A stretch of DNA of 64,000 nucleotides from Acinetobacter lactucae (GCF_001605885.1 NZ_LRPE01000002.1:31653-95652), one strand, 5' to 3'. Shown: positions 36,270-45,336, numbered from the stretch's first letter. Notes: generated from the letters alone by a model not told the origin. Numbers and translations: made by a program.

Positions 36270-36890
36270 ATGAGTAAACAGCAGACTAAAGAAAAATTGA
36301 TAGAAGCAGCAATCATTCTTTTTTCACAAAATAATATTGAAACGCTATCAGTGCAAAAAATTAATGAGACCGCAGGCGTAGCAAACAAATCAGCACTTTA
36401 TTACCACTTTAAGTCTAAATGGGGCTTAGTAGAAGCGGCCTTAGATCATGTTATGCAGCCATATATGGCTGACAGCCTTGAATTACTAAATGCTATTCCT
36501 CCAGATAACGTACAGGTTTCTGATGTGGTAGATGCGTTAATGAAGCCAATGGTAAAAATACTTTTACAGGATAATGGAATTCATTACTTAAAGTTTTTCT
36601 CTAAAACGATTAGTGCCGGAGATGAAGGACGAGTTATTGTTGCGAAAACCTTAGTGCCGATTGCAAATAAAGCTGTAGCTTTATTAAAACAGGCTTTACC
36701 TGATGCTGATTCTAATGCGATTTCACTTAAAGTTCTTTTTACTTTTAATATCATTTTAAATGTGATTAGTGATATTGGGCTTGAGCATTTTTGGCCAACA
36801 GATGTTAAGGACCATAGATTATTAGGAAAATATTTAAAAGACTATATTGAAGGGGGAATTCGTTTTAAAGCTGAACATTTTTATAAATAA
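36270..36890 (+). CDS. TetR-family regulator of the alkylsulfatase locus
   Basis: A TetR protein of 206 aa from the ATG at 36270, the start with a GGA upstream and immediately before the conserved domain; an in-frame ATG at 36222 would add 16 atypical residues. The helix-turn-helix is at about 10-55 (NNIETLSVQKINETAGVANK, then SALYYHFKSKWGLVEAAL), followed by a helical ligand domain. It precedes the lipoprotein and alkylsulfatase genes on the same strand. The 14-bp motif AATCTANNTGGATT occurs upstream of this gene once and before the lipoprotein gene twice, so it probably represses both. The ligand may be a long-chain alkyl compound (inference). Confidence 0.82.
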   Translation: MSKQQTKEKLIEAAIILFSQNNIETLSVQKINETAGVANKSALYYHFKSKWGLVEAALDHVMQPYMADSLELLNAIPPDNVQVSDVVDALMKPMVKILLQDNGIHYLKFFSKTISAGDEGRVIVAKTLVPIANKAVALLKQALPDADSNAISLKVLFTFNIILNVISDIGLEHFWPTDVKDHRLLGKYLKDYIEGGIRFKAEHFYK

Positions 36891-37081
36891 AGAAAGAAGT
36901 TCGTCTAATTTCACAAAGATAATTTTAGAGTGTCTCATTTAACATTTTTAGAGTATCTGCATATTCACTATGCCTCAAAACAACATGTTTTGTTACTTAT
37001 CATTTTGATATTAAAATAATTTTATTGATTTGACGCAAGAAAATAATTTTCTTCATGGGTGATAAAAATAGCTTGATATTT

Positions 37082-37117
37082 AATCTAGTTGGATTATTAT
37101 TTTAATCTAAATGGATT
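37082..37117. promoter_or_regulatory. two operator copies upstream of lipoprotein gene
   Basis: AATCTAGTTGGATT (37082-37095) and AATCTAAATGGATT (37104-37117) lie 22 bp apart, two helical turns, about 80-115 bases before the ATG. Consensus AATCTANNTGGATT, an imperfect palindrome shared with the TetR leader at 36091. Confidence 0.6.
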
Positions 37118-37197
37118 AAGTCTCGGAAAAAATTCGAGATTAAGAAATATAACAAAGAGATCAAGTTTGTATCACTTGGTCAAAATGGAAAAGTATT

Positions 37198-38592
37198 ATG
37201 GAAAAATTTAATCAGTTAAGGATTGCAATATTATTGACGGTTATTGGCTCTGTGGGTTTGAGTGCGTGTAATGATAGTGATGATTCTACTCAGGTAAATA
37301 AACCAACAAACCCAGAAACTGAGTTAACAGATTGCATGTGGCAAGATTCTGTAACAAGTAAACAGCATACTGGAGAAGACCCGTTAAATTATGCGTTTCC
37401 TGATTCTAATGTAACGTATTGGTCATCAGAATTTACTGTACCTGAGGGTGCAAAAGTGATGATTGATGGTGATTATCCTTATTCAAGACACTTTTCATTG
37501 GTGAGCTATACTGCTAAAGGTGAGCGGGTTAACTCATTATTAGACGCTACTATTTTGCCTAACCAAGGTTCAGTTAACCCGTTTGTAGTCGGCAATAACC
37601 GTCTAGGTAAAAACCGCGCTTATTCAGCGCAATTACAATTGGGAGACCTACCACATAGTCCTTTAAGTAATACTTTGTATGCGCCTAAAACAGCAGACGG
37701 TAAAGTTGCCATTTTATATCGTGTATATGTACCCAACAAAAATATGGATATTAAAGGAAATGTGAGTTTTCCTCGATTTAAAGTTCAACTTGCAAATGGG
37801 GAAGTTAAAAAGGGTCAAGATGTTTGTAATGTTCTACAAGTAAAAAAAGCACCGATTGATCGTATATCAACAATGCCATTAAAAAATACTGTAGATGCAT
37901 TTAACCAAAACAGATATGAGGGTTTTCCTGCACAACAGGAACCAAAATGGTACAAAGCCTTTAGTGCTTTAGATAGCTTTAAATGTATTTATAAATTCGA
38001 TCCTATTACAAAACAGCCGATTGATAAATGCGAAGGTTTGGCGGTCACACCTAAACTTGGTTATTGGGCTACGCCTGACAATGAATATGTTTATGCGGCG
38101 GTAAGTAGACGATTAGGCAAAGTGATAGAACTTCGAGGTAAAGTTCCAACTACAGAAAAAACCTTTAATAATGATCCGTTTGTTCAAAAAATAGATGTAC
38201 GTTATTGGTCAATTTGTACAAATGAAGTGATTTCAACCGCGACAAATTATTGTCTTTATGATGAAAATATTCAAAAAGTAGACAAAGACGGGTTCTATAC
38301 CATTGTTGCTTCGTTACCAGAAGATCGACCAGCGAATGCAAGAGAAGAGTGTGGCGTATATTTCCTTGAGCTAAGCCCTCGTGGTTCAGGTTATACAGCC
38401 GAAGATGGTAAAGCTTTCGGTCACTCAGACTTTGGTTTATTTATTATGCGTAATTTATTACCTGATAATGCCTTTGCTCACGCCGTTCAGAAGGTGAAAG
38501 TACCGGGTGAAGAAAAAGCAGTAATGGGCGACTATTTACCAGATATTCATTACACCTCGAAAGACGCTTTTGAAACAAAAGGATGTTCTTAA
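37198..38592 (+). CDS. exported lipoprotein of unknown function
   Basis: A 464-residue protein with a lipoprotein signal (lipobox LSAC; lipidated Cys about 24) and a Ser/Asp/Thr linker. The body contains PYSRHFSLVSYTAKGE, followed by NPFVVGNNRLGKNRAYS; these resemble a beta-sandwich found in uncharacterised exported proteins. Paired Cys in the second half (FKCIYKF, DKCEGL, SICTNEV, NYCLYD, EECGVYF and the C-terminal GCS) suggest disulfides in the periplasm or at the surface. It has its own double TetR-type operator and is followed by a terminator and a secreted alkylsulfatase gene. A link to alkyl ester or surfactant use is suggested only by that neighbourhood. Confidence 0.75.
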   Translation: MEKFNQLRIAILLTVIGSVGLSACNDSDDSTQVNKPTNPETELTDCMWQDSVTSKQHTGEDPLNYAFPDSNVTYWSSEFTVPEGAKVMIDGDYPYSRHFSLVSYTAKGERVNSLLDATILPNQGSVNPFVVGNNRLGKNRAYSAQLQLGDLPHSPLSNTLYAPKTADGKVAILYRVYVPNKNMDIKGNVSFPRFKVQLANGEVKKGQDVCNVLQVKKAPIDRISTMPLKNTVDAFNQNRYEGFPAQQEPKWYKAFSALDSFKCIYKFDPITKQPIDKCEGLAVTPKLGYWATPDNEYVYAAVSRRLGKVIELRGKVPTTEKTFNNDPFVQKIDVRYWSICTNEVISTATNYCLYDENIQKVDKDGFYTIVASLPEDRPANAREECGVYFLELSPRGSGYTAEDGKAFGHSDFGLFIMRNLLPDNAFAHAVQKVKVPGEEKAVMGDYLPDIHYTSKDAFETKGCS

Positions 38593-38608
38593 AATCCAGG
38601 TTCAAACT

Positions 38609-38641
38609 AAACCAATCTTTTGATGAAAGATTGGTTTTTTG
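38609..38641 (+). terminator. rho-independent terminator
   Basis: Arms ACCAATCTTT (38611-38620) and AAAGATTGGT (38626-38635) with a TGATG loop, then a T run, between the lipoprotein and alkylsulfatase genes. Confidence 0.88.
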
Positions 38642-38729
38642 TTAGCTCAATAAGAAAGTTTAATTCAATAAAAATGACTCCCAAATATGATGGGATACAA
38701 CGTCTATAGAACATAAATAAGGAAATTTT

Positions 38730-40679
38730 ATGAAACTTAACGTACTCACTACTTCATTGTTATGCGCTTTAACTTTCAATACATTTGCAGAAACTAAAGT
38801 AGAAAAAGCAGTTATTGATTCAAACGCTTCTTATACTAGTAAATACAATCTCCAAAATGCCGATGAGTTTAATAACGCCGCAAGAGGTTTTATTGCTAAA
38901 CCCAGTGGGCAAATAAAGAATGAGCAAGGAGATGTGATTTGGGATTTTGATGCATTTAATTTTATTAAAGATCAGGCCCCTGATACTGTAAATCCGAGCC
39001 TTTGGCGGCAGGCTAAATTAAATAATAATGTGGGTTTGTTTAAAGTTGCAGACCGTGTTTGGCAAGTTCGCGGTTTTGATCTGGCAAACATGACCATTAT
39101 TCAGGGCAAGAGCGGCTGGATTATTGTTGACACGTTAACGTCAAAAGAAACTGCCCAAGCTGCTATTAAATTTGCAAGACAGCATCTAGGTGACCAAAAA
39201 ATCTCAGCGATTATTTTCACACATAGCCATGTTGACCATTTTGGGGGAGCGCTAGGTGTTATCTCTACCGAAGAATTAAAGCAAAAGAAAATACCGATTA
39301 TTGCACCCGAAGGCTTTATGGAAGAAGCGACCAGCGAGAATATTATGGCTGGCCCAGCAATGACTCGGCGAGCAACCTATATGTATGGAACATATTTGCC
39401 TAAAAATACCGAAGGTTTAGTAGATAATGGTTTAGGTAAGGCTGTAGCAGTCGGACAAATCGGGATTTTAGCACCCAATCAGTTAATTACCCAGAAAGAA
39501 CAAAAATTGAATATTGATGGGGTAGATTTCGTATTTTATAACGTTCCGAGTTCTGAAGCTCCTTCAGAATTAACCTTCTCAATTCCCTCAATGAAACTAT
39601 ATAACGGCGCAGAGATTCTCTCCCATACGCTACATAATCTTTACACTCTAAGGGGTGCTAAAGTACGCGATACGTTAAAGTGGGTCGGTTATCTTAACCA
39701 AGCTTTAGTGCAAACCCAAAACTCAGAAGTTTTTATTGCCCAACATCACTGGCCAGTTTGGGGGCAACAAAATATTCAAGACTTTATTAAGACACAAAGA
39801 GATGTCTATAAATTCATTCATGATCAAACTGTTCGTTATATGAACTCTGGTTTAAATGGTGCTGAAATTGCCGAGAAGATTAAACTGCCACCTGAGTTAG
39901 ACCAAAAGCTATATGCTCACGGCTATTATGGAACCTTAAAACATAATGCAAAGGCTGTATATCAATACTACATGGGTTGGTTTGATGCCAACCCGTCAAA
40001 TTTAGACCCATTACCGCCTAAAGATGCTGCAAAGAAATATATTGAACTGGCAGGTGGCGAGGCAAATGCTTTAAAAAATGCTCAGCAAGCTTACGACAAG
40101 GCTGATTACAGATGGGCTGCGGAAGTTCTAAAACATTTAGTATTTAATAACCCAAAGAATTTTCAAGCCAAAGAATTGCTGGCAAAAACTTATCGACAAT
40201 TAGGATATTCAGCGGAAGCTTCGACTTGGCGTAATTTCTATTTATCGGGCGCACAAGAATTACAAGGTGTTACCCCAGTTAAGAATACCTCGGGACGTTT
40301 AGGTTTACTTATTCATACGCCGACTGAAAGATTTCTTGAAGCGATGGCAACCAATCTGGATGTTGAAAATTTAAAAAATGAAAATCAGTGTATGAACTTA
40401 GTATTGACCGATACACAAGAAAATTTTTCATTACGGATTGAAAACTCGGTCATGCTCTTTGATAAATATGACAGCAGTAATCTACCTACAAACTGCCCAA
40501 CGTTGAAGCTGACTAAACTTTTATATTTAAAGTTAATTACAGGTGAAGTGGATGCTTCGAAAGTTTTATTTTCTAAGGACAGCGAAATAAAGGGCAATCC
40601 TTTAAAAATTGGAAAATTCTTTTCTTCATTTAAAAAGTCTAGCAATGGGTTTCCAATAGTGACTCGTCCAGAAAATTAA
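38730..40679 (+). CDS. periplasmic/secreted SdsA1-type alkylsulfatase
   Basis: A metallo-beta-lactamase-fold alkylsulfatase of 649 aa that hydrolyses primary alkyl sulfates such as dodecyl sulfate to alcohol and sulfate. The signal peptide ends at TFA (about residue 20). The zinc motif THSHVDHFGGALG covers H165, H167, D169 and H170; other ligands are expected in EEATSENIMAGPAM and in IAQHHWPVWG. The alkylsulfatase dimerisation domain spans about 380-530 and an SCP2-like C-terminal domain about 540-649, as in SdsA1 and YjcS. It has an AAGGAA ribosome-binding site. It stands behind a terminator and may carry a separate promoter. Confidence 0.92.
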   Translation: MKLNVLTTSLLCALTFNTFAETKVEKAVIDSNASYTSKYNLQNADEFNNAARGFIAKPSGQIKNEQGDVIWDFDAFNFIKDQAPDTVNPSLWRQAKLNNNVGLFKVADRVWQVRGFDLANMTIIQGKSGWIIVDTLTSKETAQAAIKFARQHLGDQKISAIIFTHSHVDHFGGALGVISTEELKQKKIPIIAPEGFMEEATSENIMAGPAMTRRATYMYGTYLPKNTEGLVDNGLGKAVAVGQIGILAPNQLITQKEQKLNIDGVDFVFYNVPSSEAPSELTFSIPSMKLYNGAEILSHTLHNLYTLRGAKVRDTLKWVGYLNQALVQTQNSEVFIAQHHWPVWGQQNIQDFIKTQRDVYKFIHDQTVRYMNSGLNGAEIAEKIKLPPELDQKLYAHGYYGTLKHNAKAVYQYYMGWFDANPSNLDPLPPKDAAKKYIELAGGEANALKNAQQAYDKADYRWAAEVLKHLVFNNPKNFQAKELLAKTYRQLGYSAEASTWRNFYLSGAQELQGVTPVKNTSGRLGLLIHTPTERFLEAMATNLDVENLKNENQCMNLVLTDTQENFSLRIENSVMLFDKYDSSNLPTNCPTLKLTKLLYLKLITGEVDASKVLFSKDSEIKGNPLKIGKFFSSFKKSSNGFPIVTRPEN

Positions 40680-40734
40680 AACGATCAAAGATAGATTCCT
40701 AGGAAACTTAAGCTAAAGCATCCTTCTAGATCTG

Positions 40735-40775
40735 GCAGTACCTGATACACCTGACAATCAGATACTGCATTTTTA
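40735..40775 (+). terminator. terminator after alkylsulfatase
   Basis: Arms GCAGTA-CTGAT and ATCAG-TACTGC (40757-40768) followed by ATTTTT. Confidence 0.7.
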
Positions 40776-40858
40776 ACTTTATATAAACCAAATTATCAGA
40801 TGTGCTGGTGTAAATTTGGAGGTTCTAACTTCTAGTCTCTTTAAAAAGTGAGCGTTAC

Positions 40859-41395
40859 GTGAGAAGAGTAATTTTAGCTGCTACATTAAGTTTTGCCGTA
40901 CTAGGTATGCAAGGTTGTCTTTCTTTGCCTAATAAAGTTGATGAAAAACCTGCTGAAAAGGAAAACGAGTATTTTTCAGAAACTGTTAAGTTCAAAGGAT
41001 TAAGCCAAACGCAAATTTATGATGCTTCTAAAAACTGGCGAAACAATGTGGTGGATTATGTTTCAAGTCGAAAGATTATTCAGGCAGATGAAGTAAATAA
41101 AGTACTGACCATTAAAGGACATGCAGGGCTAAAATTTGATAATTGTATGGACTGTCTAAGCAGAAATATGATTAAGGTAGCGGATGATTCTTTTAATTAT
41201 ATTTTGAAAATAGAAGTTAAAGATCATCAAGCTAAGCTTACTTTTAGCAATATAGAACCTCGTGACAACCGTAATAATCATTTTTATAAAGATAAAAATG
41301 CAGCCATAAAAAATCAATTAAAGAACATTGTGGAAGGTTATAAATTTCATATTTTACATCCGAATGCTCAGCCTAAAGGTGCAAGTCCAATGTAG
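40859..41395 (+). CDS. lipoprotein with DUF4468-like (TBP-fold) domain
   Basis: A 178-aa protein starting with GTG, with a lipoprotein signal and lipobox MQGC (lipidated Cys near 20). The mature part contains YFSETVKFKGLSQTQIYDASKNW-type residues, then IIQADEVNKVLTIKGHA and YILKIEVKDHQAKLTFSNI. This alternating helix and strand pattern is characteristic of DUF4468 envelope proteins with a TBP-like fold. Function unknown. An ATG or TTG alternative within the signal is not better. A hairpin lies about 60 bases downstream. Confidence 0.7.
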   Translation: MRRVILAATLSFAVLGMQGCLSLPNKVDEKPAEKENEYFSETVKFKGLSQTQIYDASKNWRNNVVDYVSSRKIIQADEVNKVLTIKGHAGLKFDNCMDCLSRNMIKVADDSFNYILKIEVKDHQAKLTFSNIEPRDNRNNHFYKDKNAAIKNQLKNIVEGYKFHILHPNAQPKGASPM

Positions 41396-41456
41396 TTTTC
41401 TTATATATTGGGTTTTAAAAAAGTATAGTTGAAGGGGCCCAGCTTAGGCTCGTGAG

Positions 41457-41489
41457 AGATAAATGTCTAAGTAAAATAGGCATTTATCT
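41457..41489 (+). terminator. hairpin downstream of lipoprotein gene
   Basis: Arms AGATAAATGTC (41457-41467) and GGCATTTATCT (41479-41489) pair with one G-T. The run of T after it is poor, so this may be a processing or weak termination site. Confidence 0.45.
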
Positions 41490-41551
41490 TTACTCCATAG
41501 ATGAGGTATTTTTCCTTAATATAAAAAAAATAAATATTGCATATAAATATC

Positions 41552-41744
41552 TTGAATAAATATTGGTTTCCTGTATGCTTAACTTAACTAGAAAAAAGAC
41601 TTGTAGTAAATCTTCTTTAAGTATCGCAGTTTTAGTCATAATCCTTCGTTTTTTTCAGATCTTAAGCTCAATTCGTTATTATTTTTTCAAAGTTATATTT
41701 GTCATTTTAAAATGACTCAAATTATTAAAATCAAAGGATATATT
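41552..41744 (+). promoter_or_regulatory. promoter and long 5' UTR of cold-shock gene
   Basis: TTGAAT (41552-41557) and TATGCT (41574-41579) with a 16-base spacer form a plausible promoter. It leaves a leader of about 155 bases before the ATG, including a perfect 16-bp palindrome GTCATTTTAAAATGAC (41701-41716). Long structured leaders are typical of cspA-type genes, where they act in cold induction; that role here is inferred. Confidence 0.5.
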
Positions 41745-41954
41745 ATGTCTAATACAAGTAATGGTACAGTAAAGTGGTTTAACGAAACTAAAGGTTTCGG
41801 TTTTATTCAACAAGAATCTGGTCCAGATGTGTTTGCCCATTTTAAAGAAATCGCTTCTTCTGGCTTCAAAACTTTATATGAAGGTCAGCAAGTAACTTTT
41901 AATATCGCTCAAGGCCAAAAAGGTCCAAGTGCTGTGAATATTATTCCACAGTAA
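41745..41954 (+). CDS. CspA-family cold-shock protein
   Basis: A 69-aa single-domain OB-fold nucleic acid chaperone. The nucleic-acid-binding motifs are KGFGFI (RNP1) and VFAHF (RNP2), with the usual [14 protein letters not shown] start. I use the ATG at 41745, preceded by AAAGGATAT; the upstream in-frame start would add a non-conserved extension. It binds single-stranded RNA and DNA in the cytoplasm and may prevent mRNA secondary structures at low temperature. The VFAHF motif replaces VFVHF, a common variant. A terminator follows at once. Confidence 0.93.
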   Translation: MSNTSNGTVKWFNETKGFGFIQQESGPDVFAHFKEIASSGFKTLYEGQQVTFNIAQGQKGPSAVNIIPQ

Positions 41955-41966
41955 TAAGCGATAAAT

Positions 41967-41997
41967 AAAAAAGCCCTGAATATTCAGGGCTTTTTTA
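41967..41997. terminator. bidirectional terminator
   Basis: Perfect 14-bp stem AAAAAAGCCCTGAA (41967-41980) and TTCAGGGCTTTTTT (41983-41996), between the convergent cold-shock and HxlR genes. Confidence 0.9.
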
Positions 41998-41998
41998 T

Positions 41999-42481
41999 TT
42001 ATTCTGAATCAACTTTTACCTGACGATGAATTAATCTTAATTCTAAATTTTCTAAGCTAACGACCTGATCATTTGAATCAACCAGCTTTAATTTAAGTAA
42101 ATCATTTGTATTTTTGTGGAAAACCTTAACCACATCTTTATCAGCTTCAATAAAGTTGCTGCCAGACTCAAGCATTGCAAGTAATACAATATTTAAGCTT
42201 CTACCTTTTGGTGTGAGTAAATACTCTTTGCGCTCTCTAACGCCGATTTCCTTATAAATAGATAATTCAAATATTTCTAATTGAATAAGATGTTTTAGTC
42301 GATTAGATAAAATTTGCTTTGATATGCCTGTATTTTCTAAAAATTCATTAAATTTGGTTACCCCATAAAAAGCTTCTCTTAATAAGAGGATGGTCCACGT
42401 GTCATTCAATATTTCAGCAATTTGAAAAATTCCACACGCATCTGCCGAGAATCTAATATTTGGAATAATTTGATTTGACAT
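41999..42481 (-). CDS. HxlR-family winged-helix regulator
   Basis: A 160-aa protein whose first 110 residues form an HxlR winged helix: DACGIFQIAEILNDTWTILLLREAFYGV, then FNEFLENTGISKQILSNRLKHL and the wing with REYLLTPKGRSL. Cys13 lies at the position of the redox or electrophile-sensing Cys found in several HxlR proteins. It is divergent from the tautomerase gene; the space between the start codons is only 62 bases, so it likely controls that gene. Inducer unknown. Its C-terminal 50 residues are an extension without a match I recognise. Confidence 0.85.
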   Translation of the reverse strand: MSNQIIPNIRFSADACGIFQIAEILNDTWTILLLREAFYGVTKFNEFLENTGISKQILSNRLKHLIQLEIFELSIYKEIGVRERKEYLLTPKGRSLNIVLLAMLESGSNFIEADKDVVKVFHKNTNDLLKLKLVDSNDQVVSLENLELRLIHRQVKVDSE

Positions 42482-42543
42482 TCAGTGGGGCTCCAATTAG
42501 CATGAGTCTACAATTTAGACCTAGGGTTAATTCAGGTAGCATT

Positions 42544-42771
42544 ATGCCATTTATAAATATACAAACAATAGAAGGCTTACTAGATAAAGAAAGTAAGGCT
42601 GAGCTTTTTAAGCGAATAACAGATTTATTTGTAGAGATTGAAGGAAGGGGAAATGAGGCTTTTCGGGAGCATGTCTGGATACGAATTGATGAATATCCTC
42701 CTGAACAGTGGCAATTAGGTCACTTGCGACCAACAAAAGAGATGATTGAAATAATATCTAAAGCTAATTAA
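42544..42771 (+). CDS. 4-oxalocrotonate tautomerase-family protein
   Basis: A 75-aa tautomerase. The correct start is the ATG at 42544, because this makes Pro the first residue after Met removal (PFINIQTIEG), and the N-terminal Pro is the catalytic base of this superfamily; the longer frame from 42475 would bury it. Residues 16-38 form the expected helix and the EHVWIRIDEYPPEQW strand follows. The size fits a single beta-alpha-beta monomer that oligomerises. The substrate is unknown. It is divergent from the HxlR gene and is its likely target. Confidence 0.85.
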   Translation: MPFINIQTIEGLLDKESKAELFKRITDLFVEIEGRGNEAFREHVWIRIDEYPPEQWQLGHLRPTKEMIEIISKAN

Positions 42772-42874
42772 TTATTATTCTTCCAGTGGTGTTCGGTGTA
42801 GAAATACCGACATAACAAACCTGAATTATTTTAGGGTAATTCAGGTTATTAAATAAATTTTAACTGTTAGAAAA

Positions 42875-43933
42875 TTACTTCTGAAAGTTAATTTTCCTGT
42901 ACTGATGAGGTGTTAAACCAAATTGCTTTTTAAAAGCCCTAACAAAGTTAGTAGACTCTTCATATCCAATCAAGGTTGCAATATCTTGAATTTTATATTG
43001 TTCTTTTGCTAAAAGTTTTTTGGCTTCTTTGAAACGAATCTCATTGAGAATTTGAAGAAAGCTTGTTCCTTGTGTCTGTAAATGGCGTTTAATCGTTCTT
43101 TCAGACATATTTAAACGTTTAGCAATCTCGGGAAGAGATGGATAGTTTTTATTGAAATTATGTAAGAGTTCCATTCTTATCGAATTTTGTAAATGATATG
43201 TAGCATCTTTTACTATTAAACTTTTATCTTTTTCACAGTATTGAATAGCTTGTTGGAAGGCAACTAAATCACCTTGCGGATTGGGATGTTTTAAATATTT
43301 TAAAGGAAAAGCTATAGCATTCCGCTTACTATTAAAATGAATCTTTATATTTTTATTTAAAACCTCTTCATAATCTGAAGATTCACTCCAATCTAGAAAA
43401 ATTTCACAGTTCTCTAAATTTTCTTGAATGAGCAGTTCTAATAAATGAACTCCACCAAATAAAAGACTTTCAATTAAAAATGCTCTTAATTGTTGAGACT
43501 GCTGTTCATCACCTAATTTTACTGGGTGAGTATCATCAAGATAAATGTATACAAGCTTTTCGTCGAAAGTCCAAGTTGGTATGAAAGTTTGAATACGTGT
43601 ACAGAAAAAATGTTGGCAAAGATTGAGTGCTGCTTCTATATCAACACAGCTCAAAAAAGCAAAACCTAATGAACCATGAGCAGTTGGCCATAAAGCATAT
43701 CCATATTCTATTCCTAGACGATAGTTACCAGTCAGCCGAAGCGCATTGGCTACTAACTTAGACCATCGATGTGCACTAATTTTTGCATCATGTTGCTTAA
43801 TGTCTAATAAGGTTAGTCCCGTATTTTCCAGAAGAGTCACAGCACTAAGATCGTATTTTTCGCAAATCTCTAATAAAAGACGGGCATAAGAGATCGATAT
43901 GGTCTCATGAAATAAACCAAAAGGATCTTGCAT
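42875..43933 (-). CDS. AraC-family regulator (OruR/ArgR-like)
   Basis: A 352-aa regulator. The N-terminal arabinose-binding-like domain (about 15-210) contains the typical YALWPTAHGSLGFAFLSCVDIEAAL segment. The C-terminal AraC double helix-turn-helix (about 250-350) has LPEIAKRLNMSERTIKRHLQTQGTSF and IATLIGYEESTNFVRAFKKQFGLTP. It is divergent from the DUF2236 oxygenase gene and probably activates it. Inducer unknown. Proteins of this class often respond to amino acids or to fatty or aromatic compounds. Confidence 0.87.
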   Translation of the reverse strand: MQDPFGLFHETISISYARLLLEICEKYDLSAVTLLENTGLTLLDIKQHDAKISAHRWSKLVANALRLTGNYRLGIEYGYALWPTAHGSLGFAFLSCVDIEAALNLCQHFFCTRIQTFIPTWTFDEKLVYIYLDDTHPVKLGDEQQSQQLRAFLIESLLFGGVHLLELLIQENLENCEIFLDWSESSDYEEVLNKNIKIHFNSKRNAIAFPLKYLKHPNPQGDLVAFQQAIQYCEKDKSLIVKDATYHLQNSIRMELLHNFNKNYPSLPEIAKRLNMSERTIKRHLQTQGTSFLQILNEIRFKEAKKLLAKEQYKIQDIATLIGYEESTNFVRAFKKQFGLTPHQYRKINFQK

Positions 43934-44046
43934 ATATTATTTAGTCCCGGCCTAAATTGATTATTAATATGGCATAACTCCACCTACTGTGTGAAGGAGT
44001 TTTTGAATAATTTATAAACTAATCTTTGATTATTTTGAGTTCCCAG

Positions 44047-45273
44047 ATGTTAGCTAAATATTCTTATGCAGTTGTTGAAAATCCAATCGCGATGAAACGA
44101 TTTCCTTTCAATGTAGCTTCTAGATTTTTTAATAAAGATGCACCGAACGCAACAGAAGCACAAATAGCTTCCTTTAATTGCTTTAGACACATTGGTGATC
44201 CTGTAGCCGATAATTTAGTTGAATGTATGCATAGGGTTGGAGTTTCATCTAGACATATGTTTAATCAAGCGCTTGAATATGGAATTGAAACAGTTGATAA
44301 CCCACCTCAAGAACTCATAGATTTTTTTGCTGTAGTGGATGACTTCCCATATTGGGTAGATCATAAAAGGATGGAAAGAGCTACTTGCTTTTATCAATTA
44401 CTAGGTAAAGAAGCTTTTGCTATTTTTATTCCTGGATTGGCGATAGGTTATATTGCTCCTCTTGCTAATCATGTTTTACTAAGATCAGGAGATCTTTATA
44501 AAAAAGCAGGGAAGCGTGCTGTAGAAACCTTAAATTGGTTTAATGCTGTCACTGCTCCAAATGGTATGAGCAGTCGTTTTAGTCCAGGATATAAAGCATG
44601 TATACGAATAAGAATGGTTCATGCGCATATGCGAAAAGCAATGAAATCCAGAAATGACTGGGATTTTGAACAGTGGGATGACCCTATCCATCAAGTTATT
44701 TACACCGCAACAATTGTACCATTTGCCTTAGTTGCAATTATGGGGGCAAATGTTTTAGGAGTGCTTTATGGCAAAATGGAGCGGGAAGATATTTTTCACC
44801 TTTGGCGTTTCATTGCATATGTTGTTGGAGTACATCCTTCACTTGTTCCAACGAATGAACGAGATATTTGGCGTTTAACTTGGATGGAATTACATCAAGT
44901 TTTTATCCCTGATGAGACATCTGCTATGTTGGGTGGCGCTCTCTGGCAATCATTAGATGAAATAATACGTTTCGATCAGAATAAACTTGTAGATCGTATT
45001 AAAAGAAAAATGACTCAAGATTATATTAGTACTCTTACTCATTTAATGCTTGGTAAAGAGATAGCTAGCTCATTAACTTTTCCTAAAAAAACAATTACTG
45101 GCACCGCATTAGTCGGGGGGACTTTTGCTAAGAACTTTGTTCTCACTTCAGTTGCACGCATTCTACCTAATGGTATTGATCGTTTAGGTAAGTATAAAGC
45201 TAAACAACAAAATGAGTTTATGCAACAAATCATCAAAAATACTCAGGCCGATCTTAGTTATGAGAGGGGGTAA
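44047..45273 (+). CDS. DUF2236 / MpaB-type oxygenase
   Basis: A 408-aa protein of the family that includes the rubber oxygenase Lcp and the MpaB oxygenase, b-type haem enzymes. Features are the DPVADNLVECMHRVG start segment, the RMVHAHMRKAM stretch with HAH that could ligate haem, the long hydrophobic TIVPFALVAIMGANVLGVLYG helix, and the ERDIWRLTWMELHQV segment. It has no signal peptide, so it is probably cytoplasmic or membrane-associated. ATG at 44047 is preferred over TTG at 44026; neither has a strong ribosome-binding site. A terminator follows. Substrate unknown; paired with the divergent AraC regulator. Confidence 0.75.
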   Translation: MLAKYSYAVVENPIAMKRFPFNVASRFFNKDAPNATEAQIASFNCFRHIGDPVADNLVECMHRVGVSSRHMFNQALEYGIETVDNPPQELIDFFAVVDDFPYWVDHKRMERATCFYQLLGKEAFAIFIPGLAIGYIAPLANHVLLRSGDLYKKAGKRAVETLNWFNAVTAPNGMSSRFSPGYKACIRIRMVHAHMRKAMKSRNDWDFEQWDDPIHQVIYTATIVPFALVAIMGANVLGVLYGKMEREDIFHLWRFIAYVVGVHPSLVPTNERDIWRLTWMELHQVFIPDETSAMLGGALWQSLDEIIRFDQNKLVDRIKRKMTQDYISTLTHLMLGKEIASSLTFPKKTITGTALVGGTFAKNFVLTSVARILPNGIDRLGKYKAKQQNEFMQQIIKNTQADLSYERG

Positions 45274-45311
45274 GGTAATATATTGAATAAAAGTATGGAA
45301 TCTATTTAATA

Positions 45312-45336
45312 AAAAACTGCTGAAAGCAGTTTTTTA
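45312..45336 (+). terminator. rho-independent terminator
   Basis: Arms AAAAACTGCT and AGCAGTTTTT around GAA, directly after the DUF2236 oxygenase gene. Confidence 0.82.
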
